From positions 527,196 through 591,195 of the forward strand of contig NZ_SRII01000003.1 of the NCBI RefSeq assembly GCF_004684095.1: a stretch of DNA of 64,000 bases, read 5' to 3'. Under the pieces are notes generated by a model, which made no database searches, had not been told where the DNA came from, and saw only the letters and a program-made list of their open reading frames with translations. The stretch's first letter is position 1; each line of letters opens with the position of its first letter. Below, piece by piece: positions 23,911-32,650 of this stretch. A program made the position numbers and the translations under genes. Source of the DNA: Hymenobacter sp. UV11. Its GTDB lineage: Bacteria > Bacteroidota > Bacteroidia > Cytophagales > Hymenobacteraceae.

Positions 23911-24936
23911 ATGCTCCAAAACGATATCCTCCTCCGCGCCGCCAAGGGCGAAACCACCGAACGGACACCCGTCTGGCTCATGCGCCAGGCCGGCCGCATC
24001 CTGCCCCAGTATCGGGCCCTGCGCGGCCGCCTCTCCGGCTTCAAAGAGCTGGTCGAAACGCCCGCCCTGGCCGCCGAAGTCACCATTCAGCCCGTCGATG
24101 CGCTCGACGTGGACGCCGCCATCATCTTCTCCGATATTCTGGTGGTGCCCGAGGCCATGGGCCTCACCTACGAGATGCTGGAGGCCAAAGGCCCGCTCTT
24201 CCCCGAAGTGGTCAAAAATGCCGCCGACGTAGCCAAGCTGCGCGTGGCCGACCCCGAAGAGCACCTCGGCTACGTGCTCGAAGCCCTGCGCATTACCAAG
24301 CGCGAACTGGGGGGTAGGGTGCCACTCATCGGTTTCGCGGGCGCGCCCTGGACCATCCTGGCTTACATGGTAGAAGGCCACGGCTCCAAAACCTTCAGCA
24401 AAGCGCGCCGGATGCTCTATCAGGAGCCCGCGCTGGCCCACCAGTTGCTGGAAAAAATCACGGTTACGACCATTGCCTACCTGCAAGCGCAGGTGGCCGC
24501 CGGGGCCGATATCGTGCAGGTGTTCGACTCGTGGGCCGGCATCCTACCCCCCACTCACTACGCCGAGTTCTCGGTGGCCTACATCAACCGCATCAGCGCG
24601 GCGCTGGCCCCGCTGGTGCCCGTCACGGTCTTTGCCAAGGGCGCGTGGTGGGCCGTGGAAGACTTCGCTCACTCGCCCGCCCGCACCATTGGCCTCGACT
24701 GGAACCAGTCGCCGCGCCAGGTGCGCCAGCAGGCCCCCGGCAAAACCCTGCAAGGCAACCTCGACCCCTGCGCCCTCTACGGCACGCCCGCCCAGGTAAA
24801 AGCCGCCACCGAAGCCATGCTGGCCGAATTTGCCGGCGGCCCCCACATCGCCAACCTCGGCCACGGCGTGTATCCCGATACCAACCCGGATAACGTGAAG
24901 GTTTTCGTGGAGACGGTGAAGGCTTGGCGGGGGTAA
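23911..24936 (+). CDS. hemE: Uroporphyrinogen decarboxylase
   Basis: HemE removes the four acetate carboxyl groups of uroporphyrinogen III to give coproporphyrinogen III in heme synthesis. Motifs: [17 protein letters not shown] near the N-terminus, [60 protein letters not shown], and [28 protein letters not shown] at the C-terminus. Length 341 aa is normal. The ATG at 23911 ([14 protein letters not shown]) matches the family. An internal GGGGGGTAGGG word encodes part of the sequence near 24310. Cytoplasmic. Confidence 0.95.
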   Translation: MLQNDILLRAAKGETTERTPVWLMRQAGRILPQYRALRGRLSGFKELVETPALAAEVTIQPVDALDVDAAIIFSDILVVPEAMGLTYEMLEAKGPLFPEVVKNAADVAKLRVADPEEHLGYVLEALRITKRELGGRVPLIGFAGAPWTILAYMVEGHGSKTFSKARRMLYQEPALAHQLLEKITVTTIAYLQAQVAAGADIVQVFDSWAGILPPTHYAEFSVAYINRISAALAPLVPVTVFAKGAWWAVEDFAHSPARTIGLDWNQSPRQVRQQAPGKTLQGNLDPCALYGTPAQVKAATEAMLAEFAGGPHIANLGHGVYPDTNPDNVKVFVETVKAWRG

Positions 24937-24947
24937 ACAGGAAGAAG

Positions 24948-25049
24948 CAAGGCGGTCATGCTGAGCTTGTCGAAGCATCTTGGCCGCTTCATGCGCGCCA
25001 TTCAACGAAGCAGGAGAGATGCTTCGACAAGCTCAGCATGACCGCCTTG
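24948..25049. repeat. REP-like palindrome
   Basis: Arms CAAGGCGGTCATGCTGAGCT ... and complement (core TTGTCGAAGCATCT), with a unique ~30-nt centre. It lies between hemE and the PhnA-type gene on the same strand. Same family as the palindromes at 30219 and 47212. Confidence 0.85.
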
Positions 25050-25100
25050 TTCTTGCTTGAATTATTGATAATAAGGCCAATAGAGACGGCAAATACCTTT

Positions 25101-25316
25101 ATGGACAATCCCACCAAAGACAGCAACGGCACCCTGCTCGCCGAAGGCGACGCCGTTACCCTCATCAAAGACCTCAAAGTAAAAGGCTCGTCGCAGACGC
25201 TCAAGCGCGGCACGCTGGTCAAGAATATCCTCCTCACCAACTCGCCCGCCGAGGTGGAAGGCCGCGCCGGGGGTAGCACGATGGTACTGAAAACCGAGTT
25301 TCTCAAAAAAGCCTAA
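25101..25316 (+). CDS. PhnA/YjdM-type alkylphosphonate utilisation protein, C-terminal domain only
   Basis: A 71-residue protein with DSNGTLLAEGDAVTLIKDLK and VKGSSQTLKRGTLVKNILL, then TMVLKTEFLKKA, the conserved C-terminal domain of PhnA (YjdM). The zinc-ribbon N-terminal domain of longer homologues is absent, as in many Bacteroidota. Despite the name, the function is unknown; no phosphonate genes are nearby. The ATG at 25101 is the family start; the upstream frame comes from the palindrome. Confidence 0.85.
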   Translation: MDNPTKDSNGTLLAEGDAVTLIKDLKVKGSSQTLKRGTLVKNILLTNSPAEVEGRAGGSTMVLKTEFLKKA

Positions 25317-25322
25317 TCACCG

Positions 25323-25532
25323 ATGGAGCTTGCAAAAACCGGCTTTGGCATCGGTTTCTACGTGGTGTCGCTGGTAGTTTCCGGCCTGTTGTTCTTCGGG
25401 TGGCGGCGGCTGTTCCGGCGCGTCTTCCGCGCCGAGTATTGGGTCGTTCTTGCCACCGCGATGGCCGCTATTATCACCACGCCGGTAGTGTTGCTGGTGC
25501 TGCTGTGGCTGCTCGCGCTACTCAAAAAGTAA
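25323..25532 (+). CDS. Small membrane protein, 69 aa
   Basis: Two hydrophobic segments (GFYVVSLVVSGLLFF and AMAAIITTPVVLLVLLWLLA) separated by a basic stretch (RRLFRRVFRAEYW). The start is 6 nt after the stop of the PhnA-type gene, suggesting co-transcription. No family recognised. Confidence 0.65.
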   Translation: MELAKTGFGIGFYVVSLVVSGLLFFGWRRLFRRVFRAEYWVVLATAMAAIITTPVVLLVLLWLLALLKK

Positions 25533-25546
25533 CGACCAGGCGTTGG

Positions 25547-25640
25547 TTTTCGCACCGAGTTAAAGGAGGAAAAGGGAGTTTCACAGAGTGCGTTTACCCT
25601 CTGTGGAACTCCCTTTTCCTCCTTTAACTCGGTGCGAAAA
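25547..25640. repeat. Long palindrome between convergent genes
   Basis: TTTTCGCACCGAGTTAAAGG and complement with a stem of about 42 bp and a loop of about 10 nt. It fills the gap between stops at 25532 and 25646 and probably terminates both transcripts. Confidence 0.85.
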
Positions 25641-25645
25641 ACTGG

Positions 25646-26644
25646 TTACAGCCCCGCTGCCTCCGCTTCTTCCAGTAGCCGCTGCTTCTCGATGGGCACC
25701 ACGCCCACCTGCTCGCACACCAGCCCGCCGCCGAGGTTGGCGAGGGCGGCCGTGAAAGGGGCCGGCTGGCTCAGCGCCACGCAGCAAGCCGCAATGCTGA
25801 TAACCGTATCGCCCGCGCCCGACACGTCGGAGATGGTGCGCAAGTGGGCCGGCAGGTAGGTTTTGTCCTCGCCCTGCTGGGCAAAAACGCCGTATTCGGA
25901 GAGCGTGACGAGCACGATTTCGGGCGTCAGCACCTCACGCAGGCGGGCCACGGCAGCCTCAAAGCCGGGCCGGTCGGCGTCGGGCGCGCCAAATTCCAGC
26001 TTCAGGCCCTCGCGCAGTTCTTTGAGGTTGGGCTTGAAGAGGGTGCAGTGGCGGTAGGCCAGAAAGTTCTTCTTCTTGGGGTCTACCACCGTCGGGATAT
26101 TGCGCTGGCGGGCGCGGGCAATGCACTGGCTGATAACAGCTTCGCTCAACACGCCTTTGTCGTAGTCTTCGAAGATAACCACGTCGGCGCGGGGTAGGAG
26201 GTCGTCGTAGGCGGCCAATAGCTGGGCGGTTTCCTCGGCATTAAGGTCGGTTTCCACTTCCGAATCGATGCGCAGAAGTTGCTGGCCGTGGGCCAGGATG
26301 CGCTGCTTGAACGTGGTGGGCCGGTGCGCGCTGCGAATAATACCGTCGGCGGGCAGGTGGTGGTCGTGCAGCAGCTGGAGCAGCTGGTCGCCGCCGGGGT
26401 CGTTGCCCACCACGGCGCACAGCAGGGGGGTAGCGCCCAGCGCCTGCACATTGAGGGCCACGTTGGCGGCCCCGCCGAGGCGGTTTTCGGTGCGGTCCAC
26501 GTTCACGACGGGCACCGGCGCCTCGGGCGAAAGCCGGCTGGCGCGGCCCCACACGTAGGCATCGACCATCACATCGCCCACAATGAGCACCTGGAGGTTA
26601 TTGAAATCGGCGAAGAGCTTGGCGAGGGGAGTAGGGGCAGGCAT
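25646..26644 (-). CDS. D-glycero-beta-D-manno-heptose-7-phosphate kinase (PfkB family)
   Basis: A 332-residue PfkB carbohydrate kinase of the RfaE1/HldE N-domain type. It would phosphorylate D-glycero-D-manno-heptose 7-phosphate at C1 for LPS core precursor synthesis. Motifs: VLIVGDVMVDAYVWGRASR, NRLGGAANVALNVQALGA, VIFEDYDKGVLS, VDPKKKNFLAYRHCTLFKPN and the GAGDT site in SDVSGAGDTVISIAACC. The cytidylyltransferase domain of bifunctional HldE is absent, so the partner RfaE2 would be elsewhere. kdsB, another LPS sugar gene, lies at 45.3 kb. Confidence 0.85.
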   Translation of the reverse strand: MPAPTPLAKLFADFNNLQVLIVGDVMVDAYVWGRASRLSPEAPVPVVNVDRTENRLGGAANVALNVQALGATPLLCAVVGNDPGGDQLLQLLHDHHLPADGIIRSAHRPTTFKQRILAHGQQLLRIDSEVETDLNAEETAQLLAAYDDLLPRADVVIFEDYDKGVLSEAVISQCIARARQRNIPTVVDPKKKNFLAYRHCTLFKPNLKELREGLKLEFGAPDADRPGFEAAVARLREVLTPEIVLVTLSEYGVFAQQGEDKTYLPAHLRTISDVSGAGDTVISIAACCVALSQPAPFTAALANLGGGLVCEQVGVVPIEKQRLLEEAEAAGL

Positions 26645-26671
26645 GGGCGCAAAATTAGCCCTGAACTACAG

Positions 26672-26738
26672 TGAGCAAGGAGCAAGGAGCAGGGAGCAAG
26701 GAACGAAGGTGCTCCCTGCTCCCTGCTCATTGCTTACT
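26672..26738. repeat. Inverted repeat of short AGCAAGG units
   Basis: Tandem GAGCAAGGAGCAAGGAGCAG on the left arm and the complementary GCTCCCTGCTCCCTGCTCAT on the right. It lies between the kinase start and the ABC permease stop. A related run of AAGGAGCAAGGA units occurs at 46048-46075. Confidence 0.75.
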
Positions 26739-26747
26739 GTCAACTGT

Positions 26748-29285
26748 TTATTGCCCCTCGGCGCGCAGCACGGCCAGCGGCGGCTGGCTAAGCACCGAGC
26801 GGCTGTTGAGCCCGCCGATAAGGGCCGTGAGGCCAGCCACCAGCACCACCAGCGCCGGTAGCGGCCACAGCGCGCTGAGCGCAAACGGCGTTTCGAACAC
26901 CCAGAAGGCCAGCGCCCAGGCGGCCAGGCCGGCCAGCAGCACACCGGCAAAGGCGGCCAGCGAGCCCAGCAAGGCGTATTCGAGCAGCGTGATGCGCAGA
27001 ATCTGGCTGCGGCTGGCGCCGAGCGTGCGCAGCAGCACGCTCTCGCGGGTGCGCTGGTAGCGGCTGATGAGTACCGAGCTGGCCAGCACCAGCAAGCCGG
27101 TAAGGATGCTGAAGCCCGCCATAAAGCGGATAACGAACGAGATTTTGGTCAGAATCTCATCCACGGTTTGCAGAATCAGGCCCAGGTCGATGGCCGACAC
27201 GTTGGGGAAGTCGCGCACCAGCGCGCGCTGGGCGGCGGCGAGCACGGCATTGGAGGGCGTGCGGGTGAGAATGACGTGGAACTGCGGCGCCTGCTCCAGC
27301 ACGCCGCTCGGAAACACGACCAGAAAATTGGTTTGCACCCGGCCCCAATCGACCTCGCGGGTGCCGCCCACGACCGTGGCAATGGGCGCGCCCTGCACGT
27401 TGAAGCTCAGCGTGTCGCCGAGTTTCAGCTTGACGCGCTCGAAGTAGCTGCCATCGACCGACACGCGGGGTAGGCCGCCGGCCGTGGCCGGTCGCGGCGG
27501 GGTGCCAGACGTCAGCTTCTCAGTTTTGCTGAGCGTGTCGCGGTACGTTACGCGGTACTCGCGGGTGAGGGCCCAGGGCGGAATGCCGTTGGCGGTATCC
27601 TTTTTGAGCTGCGTCACCGACTTGCCATTGATAGCCGCTAGGCGCATCGTCACGATGGGCACGCGCTGCAGGATGGGCAGGTTTTCCTTGGTGAGCAGCT
27701 GCTCTACCCCCTTCTCCTGCTCGGTTTGGATATCGAAGAGCACTAGGTTGGGTTGGTTGCCGCCGCCCGATAGCTGCACCCGGCCCAGCAGCACCGACTG
27801 TGTGAGGTAGAGCGTGGCCAGCAAAAACGTGCCCAGCCCGAGCGACAATATCAGCGTAACGGTCTGGTTTTGGGGGCGAAATAAATTAGCCAAACCCTGC
27901 CGGGCTACGTAGCTCCAGCCGGTGGGGAAGAAGCGCCGCAGCAAGTAGCGCAGCCCCAGGCCCAGCCCGGCCAGCGCGCCCAGCGCCGCCAGCAGCCCGG
28001 CCGCGAAGCCCAGCGCCAGCTTCCAGTCGCGGGTTTGGGCGTAGGAAAAGCCCAGCACAAACAGGCCGATAATGGCTAGCACCAGCCCGCGCAGCGGGTC
28101 GGGCGTGGCGGTGTCCTCGTCGAGCGAGGCGCGCAGCACCCGCAGCGGCGATACCCGCCGGATGCTCAGCAGCGGCAGCAGCGCGAAGAGCACCGCCATC
28201 GCTACCCCCGTCAGCAGCCCCAACCCCACCGAGGCCAGCGACACGCTCATCTCGACCTCAACGGGTAGGAAATTGCCCAATACCTTGGGCAGCAGCACTT
28301 GCACCACCGCGCCCAGCGCCGCCCCAATGGCCGCGCCCAGGAAGCCTAGCCCCGAAGTTTGAATCAAATAAATGAGCAGCGCCTGCTGGCCGCTCGCACC
28401 CAGGCAGCGCAGCACGGCCACGCTGGCCAGCTTTTCTTTCACGTACAAGCTCACCGCGCTCGCTACCCCCACGCTGCCCAGCAGCAGCGCCACAAAGGCC
28501 ACCAGGCTCAGAAACCGGGTGAGGTCGCGGAAGGCACGGCCGGTGGCTTGCTGCCGGCTGGCCACCGTATCGGTGTCGATGCCGGTTTGGTCGAAGCGCA
28601 CCTGGTAGGGCTTGATAGCGGCGGCCACGTCGGCGGTAGGCGCAAACTGGTAGTAGGTGCGGTACTGCACCCGGCTGCCGCGCTGCACCAGCCCGGTTTT
28701 GTTGAGCAAATCAATGGGAATGAATACCTTGGGCGCAATGGCGGCGCTGAAGCCGCTCTGGCCCGGCGTTTTCAGCACCCGCCCCACAATGGCTACCGTG
28801 AGGGTGCCCACCTTCACCGAGTCGCCCACGCGGGCGTTGAACTGGTCGAGCAGTACGTCATCGACCAGCGCGCCAGTGGCCATACCCCCCCGAAAGTCGG
28901 CGGAGGCAGTCGCGGGCTGGGTTTCCCAGTCGCCGTAGTACGGGAAGCCCGCGCCCAGCGCCCGCACCTGCGCCAGCCGCACGCCCTGGGTGCGCGGAAA
29001 CGACACCAGCGACGCGAACGACACCTCGTCGGTGCGCGTGTTGCCCAGCCGCCGTAGCGCGGGCCGCAAAGTAGAGTCAAACGGCTGGCTCGACGAGAGC
29101 ACCAAATCAGCGCCCACCAGCTCGCGGGCCTGCGCCGAAATGCTGCGCGCCAGGTTGTCGCCAAACGAATTAATGCCCACCAGCGCCGCAATGCCCAGCA
29201 CAATGCTCGACATAAACAGCGCCAGCCGCGACCGGCTGCGGCGCGAGTCGCGCCACGCCATTGTTACTAACCAACTGAAATTCAT
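26748..29285 (-). CDS. FtsX-like ABC transporter permease (YbbP type)
   Basis: An 845-residue membrane protein with two FtsX domains. The N-terminus is cytoplasmic with MAWRDSRRSRSRLALFMSSI, then the first periplasmic domain and segments such as FLSLVAFVALLLGSVGVASA. A central region with GLVLAIIGLFVLGFSYAQ joins the second half, ending VLIGGLNSRSVL... in the frame as LIGGLNSRSVLSQPPLAVLR. The length and double-FtsX plan match YbbP rather than LolC or MacB. The ATPase gene follows on the same strand at 29499, and a TesA-like esterase is divergent at 30460, the same set as E. coli ybbA-ybbP-tesA. Substrate export is unknown. Confidence 0.85.
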   Translation of the reverse strand: MNFSWLVTMAWRDSRRSRSRLALFMSSIVLGIAALVGINSFGDNLARSISAQARELVGADLVLSSSQPFDSTLRPALRRLGNTRTDEVSFASLVSFPRTQGVRLAQVRALGAGFPYYGDWETQPATASADFRGGMATGALVDDVLLDQFNARVGDSVKVGTLTVAIVGRVLKTPGQSGFSAAIAPKVFIPIDLLNKTGLVQRGSRVQYRTYYQFAPTADVAAAIKPYQVRFDQTGIDTDTVASRQQATGRAFRDLTRFLSLVAFVALLLGSVGVASAVSLYVKEKLASVAVLRCLGASGQQALLIYLIQTSGLGFLGAAIGAALGAVVQVLLPKVLGNFLPVEVEMSVSLASVGLGLLTGVAMAVLFALLPLLSIRRVSPLRVLRASLDEDTATPDPLRGLVLAIIGLFVLGFSYAQTRDWKLALGFAAGLLAALGALAGLGLGLRYLLRRFFPTGWSYVARQGLANLFRPQNQTVTLILSLGLGTFLLATLYLTQSVLLGRVQLSGGGNQPNLVLFDIQTEQEKGVEQLLTKENLPILQRVPIVTMRLAAINGKSVTQLKKDTANGIPPWALTREYRVTYRDTLSKTEKLTSGTPPRPATAGGLPRVSVDGSYFERVKLKLGDTLSFNVQGAPIATVVGGTREVDWGRVQTNFLVVFPSGVLEQAPQFHVILTRTPSNAVLAAAQRALVRDFPNVSAIDLGLILQTVDEILTKISFVIRFMAGFSILTGLLVLASSVLISRYQRTRESVLLRTLGASRSQILRITLLEYALLGSLAAFAGVLLAGLAAWALAFWVFETPFALSALWPLPALVVLVAGLTALIGGLNSRSVLSQPPLAVLRAEGQ

Positions 29286-29348
29286 AAAATTAATAAACTA
29301 AATCCGCCACTGCTGGCCGCAGATTTAAGCGAAGCGCATCTGCTGGCC

Positions 29349-29474
29349 GGCCAGTGGCACCAGTCTCCAGACTGGCGTAAGTGAGTTCGCCCCGGCCCGT
29401 TGTGCCAGTCTGGAGACTGGCCCCACTTCACTGCCGGGAAGTCGCGCCGCTGCGCGGCTTAAGACTTCCGGCAG
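29349..29474. repeat. Cluster of inverted repeats between permease and ATPase genes
   Basis: Two copies of CCAGTCTCCAGACTGG-type palindrome (29358-29376 and 29405-29421) followed by a hairpin with CTGCCGGGAAGTC and GACTTCCGGCAG arms. These may modulate transcription between the two ABC genes. Confidence 0.65.
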
Positions 29475-29498
29475 CGTGGCGGCGTGCCGGTAGTGTCA

Positions 29499-30185
<687 letters not shown>

Positions 30186-30218
30186 TCAGGAAGCAATGAG
30201 GTATGGATTATAGTGGAA

Positions 30219-30311
30219 CGTCATGCTGAGCTTGTCGAAGCATCTCTGCCACGCCGGTAGGGTAGTACTCCAACGGAGCAGTAGAGATGCTTCGACAAGC
30301 TCAGCATGACG
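30219..30311. repeat. REP-like palindrome between divergent genes
   Basis: CGTCATGCTGAGCTTGTCGA and complement (core AGCATCTCT). It lies in the divergent region between the ABC ATPase (start 30185) and tesA-like gene (30460). Same family as those at 24948 and 47212. Confidence 0.85.
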
Positions 30312-30430
30312 AGCGGCGAAAAGCAAACGCTTAGCGTTCTATTTGAAACAACGTCAAGACAAAAAGCCTTTTGGGAAGAAAAACATCCCCTTGCGGGTTA
30401 TGGCTACGTAGGACGCACGACAACGGCCTA

Positions 30431-30438
30431 TACTTTTG
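30431..30438 (+). promoter_or_regulatory. Candidate -7 box for tesA-like gene
   Basis: TACTTTTG fits TAnnTTTG, 21 nt before the ATG at 30460. No clear -33 element. Confidence 0.45.
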
Positions 30439-30459
30439 CCTGCTTTCGCTTTTCTGCCC

Positions 30460-31140
30460 ATGAACTACCTGCCCGCCAGTGCCCTGCTGCTGGCCCTGCT
30501 CGCCGCCGGCTGCAACTCCGACACTACCAAAACCCAATCGGCCCCTACCCCCCCCGCCACGACCGAAGCGCCCGCCGCTAAAAAAGGTGAGGCCGCTATC
30601 CTGTTTTTTGGCGACAGCATCACGGCCGGCCTGGGCGTGGAGCCCGACCAGGCCTATCCCGCCCTCATTGAAAATCGGGTTGATTCGCTGCACCTGCCCT
30701 ACACCGTCGTCAATGCCGGCCTCAGCGGCGAAACCAGCGCCGGCGGCCGCTCGCGCATCAACTGGGTGCTGAGCCGCCAGCCGGTGGGCGTGTTTGTGCT
30801 GGAGCTGGGCGGCAACGATGGCTTGCGCGGCCTACCCCTCACCGACACCCGCAAGAACCTGCAAGCCATCATCGACACCGTGCGCCAGCAGGCCCCGGAG
30901 GCCAAAATCGTGCTCGCCGGTATGCAGATTCCGCCCAATATGGGCCCCGCCTACGCCGCCGATTTCAAGAAGCTCTACGGCGAAATCGCGACTAAGAACC
31001 ACCTCACACTCATTCCGTTTCTGCTCGAAAACGTGGGCGGCATCGCCAAGCTCAACCAGCGCGACGGCATCCACCCCACGCCCGAAGGCCACCGGCTGGT
31101 GGCTCGCACCGTGTGGCGCACCGTGCAGCCGCTGCTCTAA
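30460..31140 (+). CDS. SGNH-family arylesterase/lysophospholipase L1-like, lipoprotein
   Basis: A 226-residue SGNH hydrolase. The N-terminus MNYLPASALLLALLAAGC is a lipoprotein signal with lipobox AAGC. The catalytic serine block is ILFFGDSITAGLGVE, followed by NAGLSGETSAGG and LELGGNDGLRG; the catalytic Asp-His pair lies in RDGIHPTPEGHRLVA. This is the TesA/YbbC-like enzyme that hydrolyses esters or lysophospholipids. It is divergent from the YbbA-YbbP ABC genes, as in E. coli. The stop overlaps the next ATG (TAATG). Confidence 0.85.
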   Translation: MNYLPASALLLALLAAGCNSDTTKTQSAPTPPATTEAPAAKKGEAAILFFGDSITAGLGVEPDQAYPALIENRVDSLHLPYTVVNAGLSGETSAGGRSRINWVLSRQPVGVFVLELGGNDGLRGLPLTDTRKNLQAIIDTVRQQAPEAKIVLAGMQIPPNMGPAYAADFKKLYGEIATKNHLTLIPFLLENVGGIAKLNQRDGIHPTPEGHRLVARTVWRTVQPLL

Positions 31141-31673
31141 TGGAAACGCCCCTGCTCGAAACGGCGCGCCTGCGCCTGCGCGGCCATTACCTTACCGACC
31201 TGGCCCCGTTCGTGGCGATGTGGCAGGAGCCGCAATTTTATCAGCATCTCACTGGCTCGCCACTAGCCGAAGAGGAAGTCTGGACCAAGATGCTGCGCCA
31301 CGCCGGGCTTTGGGCGTTGGGCGAATACGGCTACTGGGCGGTGGAGGAAAGGGCAACCGGCGACTTTATCGGCGCCATTGGCTTTGGGGCGTGGCAGCGC
31401 GCCATCGAGCCATCCATTAAAGGCTTTCCCGAAATCGGCTGGGTGCTGGCCCCGCATACCCACGGCCGGGGCTACGCTACCGAGGCCGCGCAAGTGGTTT
31501 TCGCCTGGGGCGATGCCCACCTGCGCCAGCCGCGCACCGTGTGCCTCATTGATAGGGCCAATGCGGCTTCCCGGCGGCTGGCCGCCAAATTTGGTTACCA
31601 GGAGTTCGACCACTCGTTGTATAAAGGGCACGAAGTGGTGCTACTGGAGCGCTGGCGGCCGGCAGGGGGGTAG
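31140..31673 (+). CDS. GNAT family N-acetyltransferase
   Basis: A 177-residue GNAT enzyme of the ribosomal-protein-acetylase (RimJ-like) type: METPLLETARLRLRGHYLTD at the N-terminus, then the acetyl-CoA-binding segment EIGWVLAPHTHGRGYATEA, and NAASRRLAAKFGYQEF. Substrate unknown. The start codon overlaps the stop of the esterase gene (TAATG), so it is likely translationally coupled. The TAG stop is part of GGGGGGTAGGG. Confidence 0.85.
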   Translation: METPLLETARLRLRGHYLTDLAPFVAMWQEPQFYQHLTGSPLAEEEVWTKMLRHAGLWALGEYGYWAVEERATGDFIGAIGFGAWQRAIEPSIKGFPEIGWVLAPHTHGRGYATEAAQVVFAWGDAHLRQPRTVCLIDRANAASRRLAAKFGYQEFDHSLYKGHEVVLLERWRPAGG

Positions 31674-31712
31674 GGCGCAAAACGCCGCGCCGCCCGACCT
31701 TTGCCGCTACCT

Positions 31713-32540
31713 ATGACGACTTCTTCTGACCCGGCCGCCCGGCCCATTGGCATTTTCGATTCCGGCATTGGCGGCCTCACCGTGGCCCGCGCCGTGGCCC
31801 AGCGCCTGCCCCACGAGCGGCTCGTATACTTTGGCGATACCGCCCACCTGCCCTACGGCGAGAAAAGCACCGCCGCCATCCAGGCCTACTCCGTCAAAAT
31901 TTGCGACGTGCTGTTGCGCCAGAATTGCAAGCTTATCCTTATCGCCTGCAACTCGGCCTCGGCCGCTGCCTACGAGCTGGTGCGCGAATACGTGGGCTCT
32001 AAAGCCATAGTAATCGGCATGATAGACCCTGTGGTATCGTACGTGGGCCAGCATTATGCCGGCCGCCCGGTGGGCCTCATCGGTACCAAGCAAACGGTGG
32101 GCTCCAACATTTACCGCAAGAAAATCGACCAGCTCGACCTCGGCGTAGACCTGCACGCCCTCGCTACCCCCCTGCTCGTGCCCATGATTGAAGAAGGCTT
32201 CTTCAACGGCCGCGTATCGGAGGAAATTATCCGCGCCTACCTCGCCCACGACGAACTGCAACACATCGAAAGCCTGGTGCTGGCCTGCACGCACTTCCCC
32301 CTCATCAAGCCCCAGATAGAGGACTATTACCAGGGCCGCGTGGCTGTGCTCGACCCCTCCGACGTAGTCGCCGCCACCGTGGCCGAGGCCCTGGCGGCGC
32401 GCCAGCTATTGGCCCCGGCCGGGGGGGTAGGGCCGGCGCATCACTTTTACGTGAGTGATTTTACGCGCTCATTTGAGGAGAGTACGCGCATCTTCTTTGG
32501 TCAGGAAGTGCAATTAGAGCATTACCCGCTGTGGGAGTAG
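31713..32540 (+). CDS. murI: Glutamate racemase
   Basis: MurI interconverts L- and D-glutamate for peptidoglycan synthesis. Motifs: IGIFDSGIGGLTVARAVAQ, FGDTAHLPYGEKST, IACNSASAAAYELVRE (first catalytic Cys), VGLIGTKQTVGSNIY and LACTHFPLIKPQIEDYY (second Cys). Length 275 aa. The ATG at 31713 is preferred to TTG at 31701. A GACCTTTG sequence 10 nt upstream may be a -7 box. A GGGGGGTAGGG word lies inside the coding region near 32422. Cytoplasmic. Confidence 0.95.
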   Translation: MTTSSDPAARPIGIFDSGIGGLTVARAVAQRLPHERLVYFGDTAHLPYGEKSTAAIQAYSVKICDVLLRQNCKLILIACNSASAAAYELVREYVGSKAIVIGMIDPVVSYVGQHYAGRPVGLIGTKQTVGSNIYRKKIDQLDLGVDLHALATPLLVPMIEEGFFNGRVSEEIIRAYLAHDELQHIESLVLACTHFPLIKPQIEDYYQGRVAVLDPSDVVAATVAEALAARQLLAPAGGVGPAHHFYVSDFTRSFEESTRIFFGQEVQLEHYPLWE

Positions 32541-32650
32541 GGTAGAAGCTGAATTATATTTTTTTTAGATGACAGGCTTGGGAAGAGGAAGTAAATAAGT
32601 AATTTCGTCGCTACGAAGTATTGCTTATTCAAAATTCTATTCACATTCTT

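Noticed and set aside
26748..29285. Assigning the permease to the LolCE lipoprotein-release complex
   Set aside because: Its length, double-FtsX plan and neighbours (ATPase and TesA-like esterase) fit the YbbAP type better.
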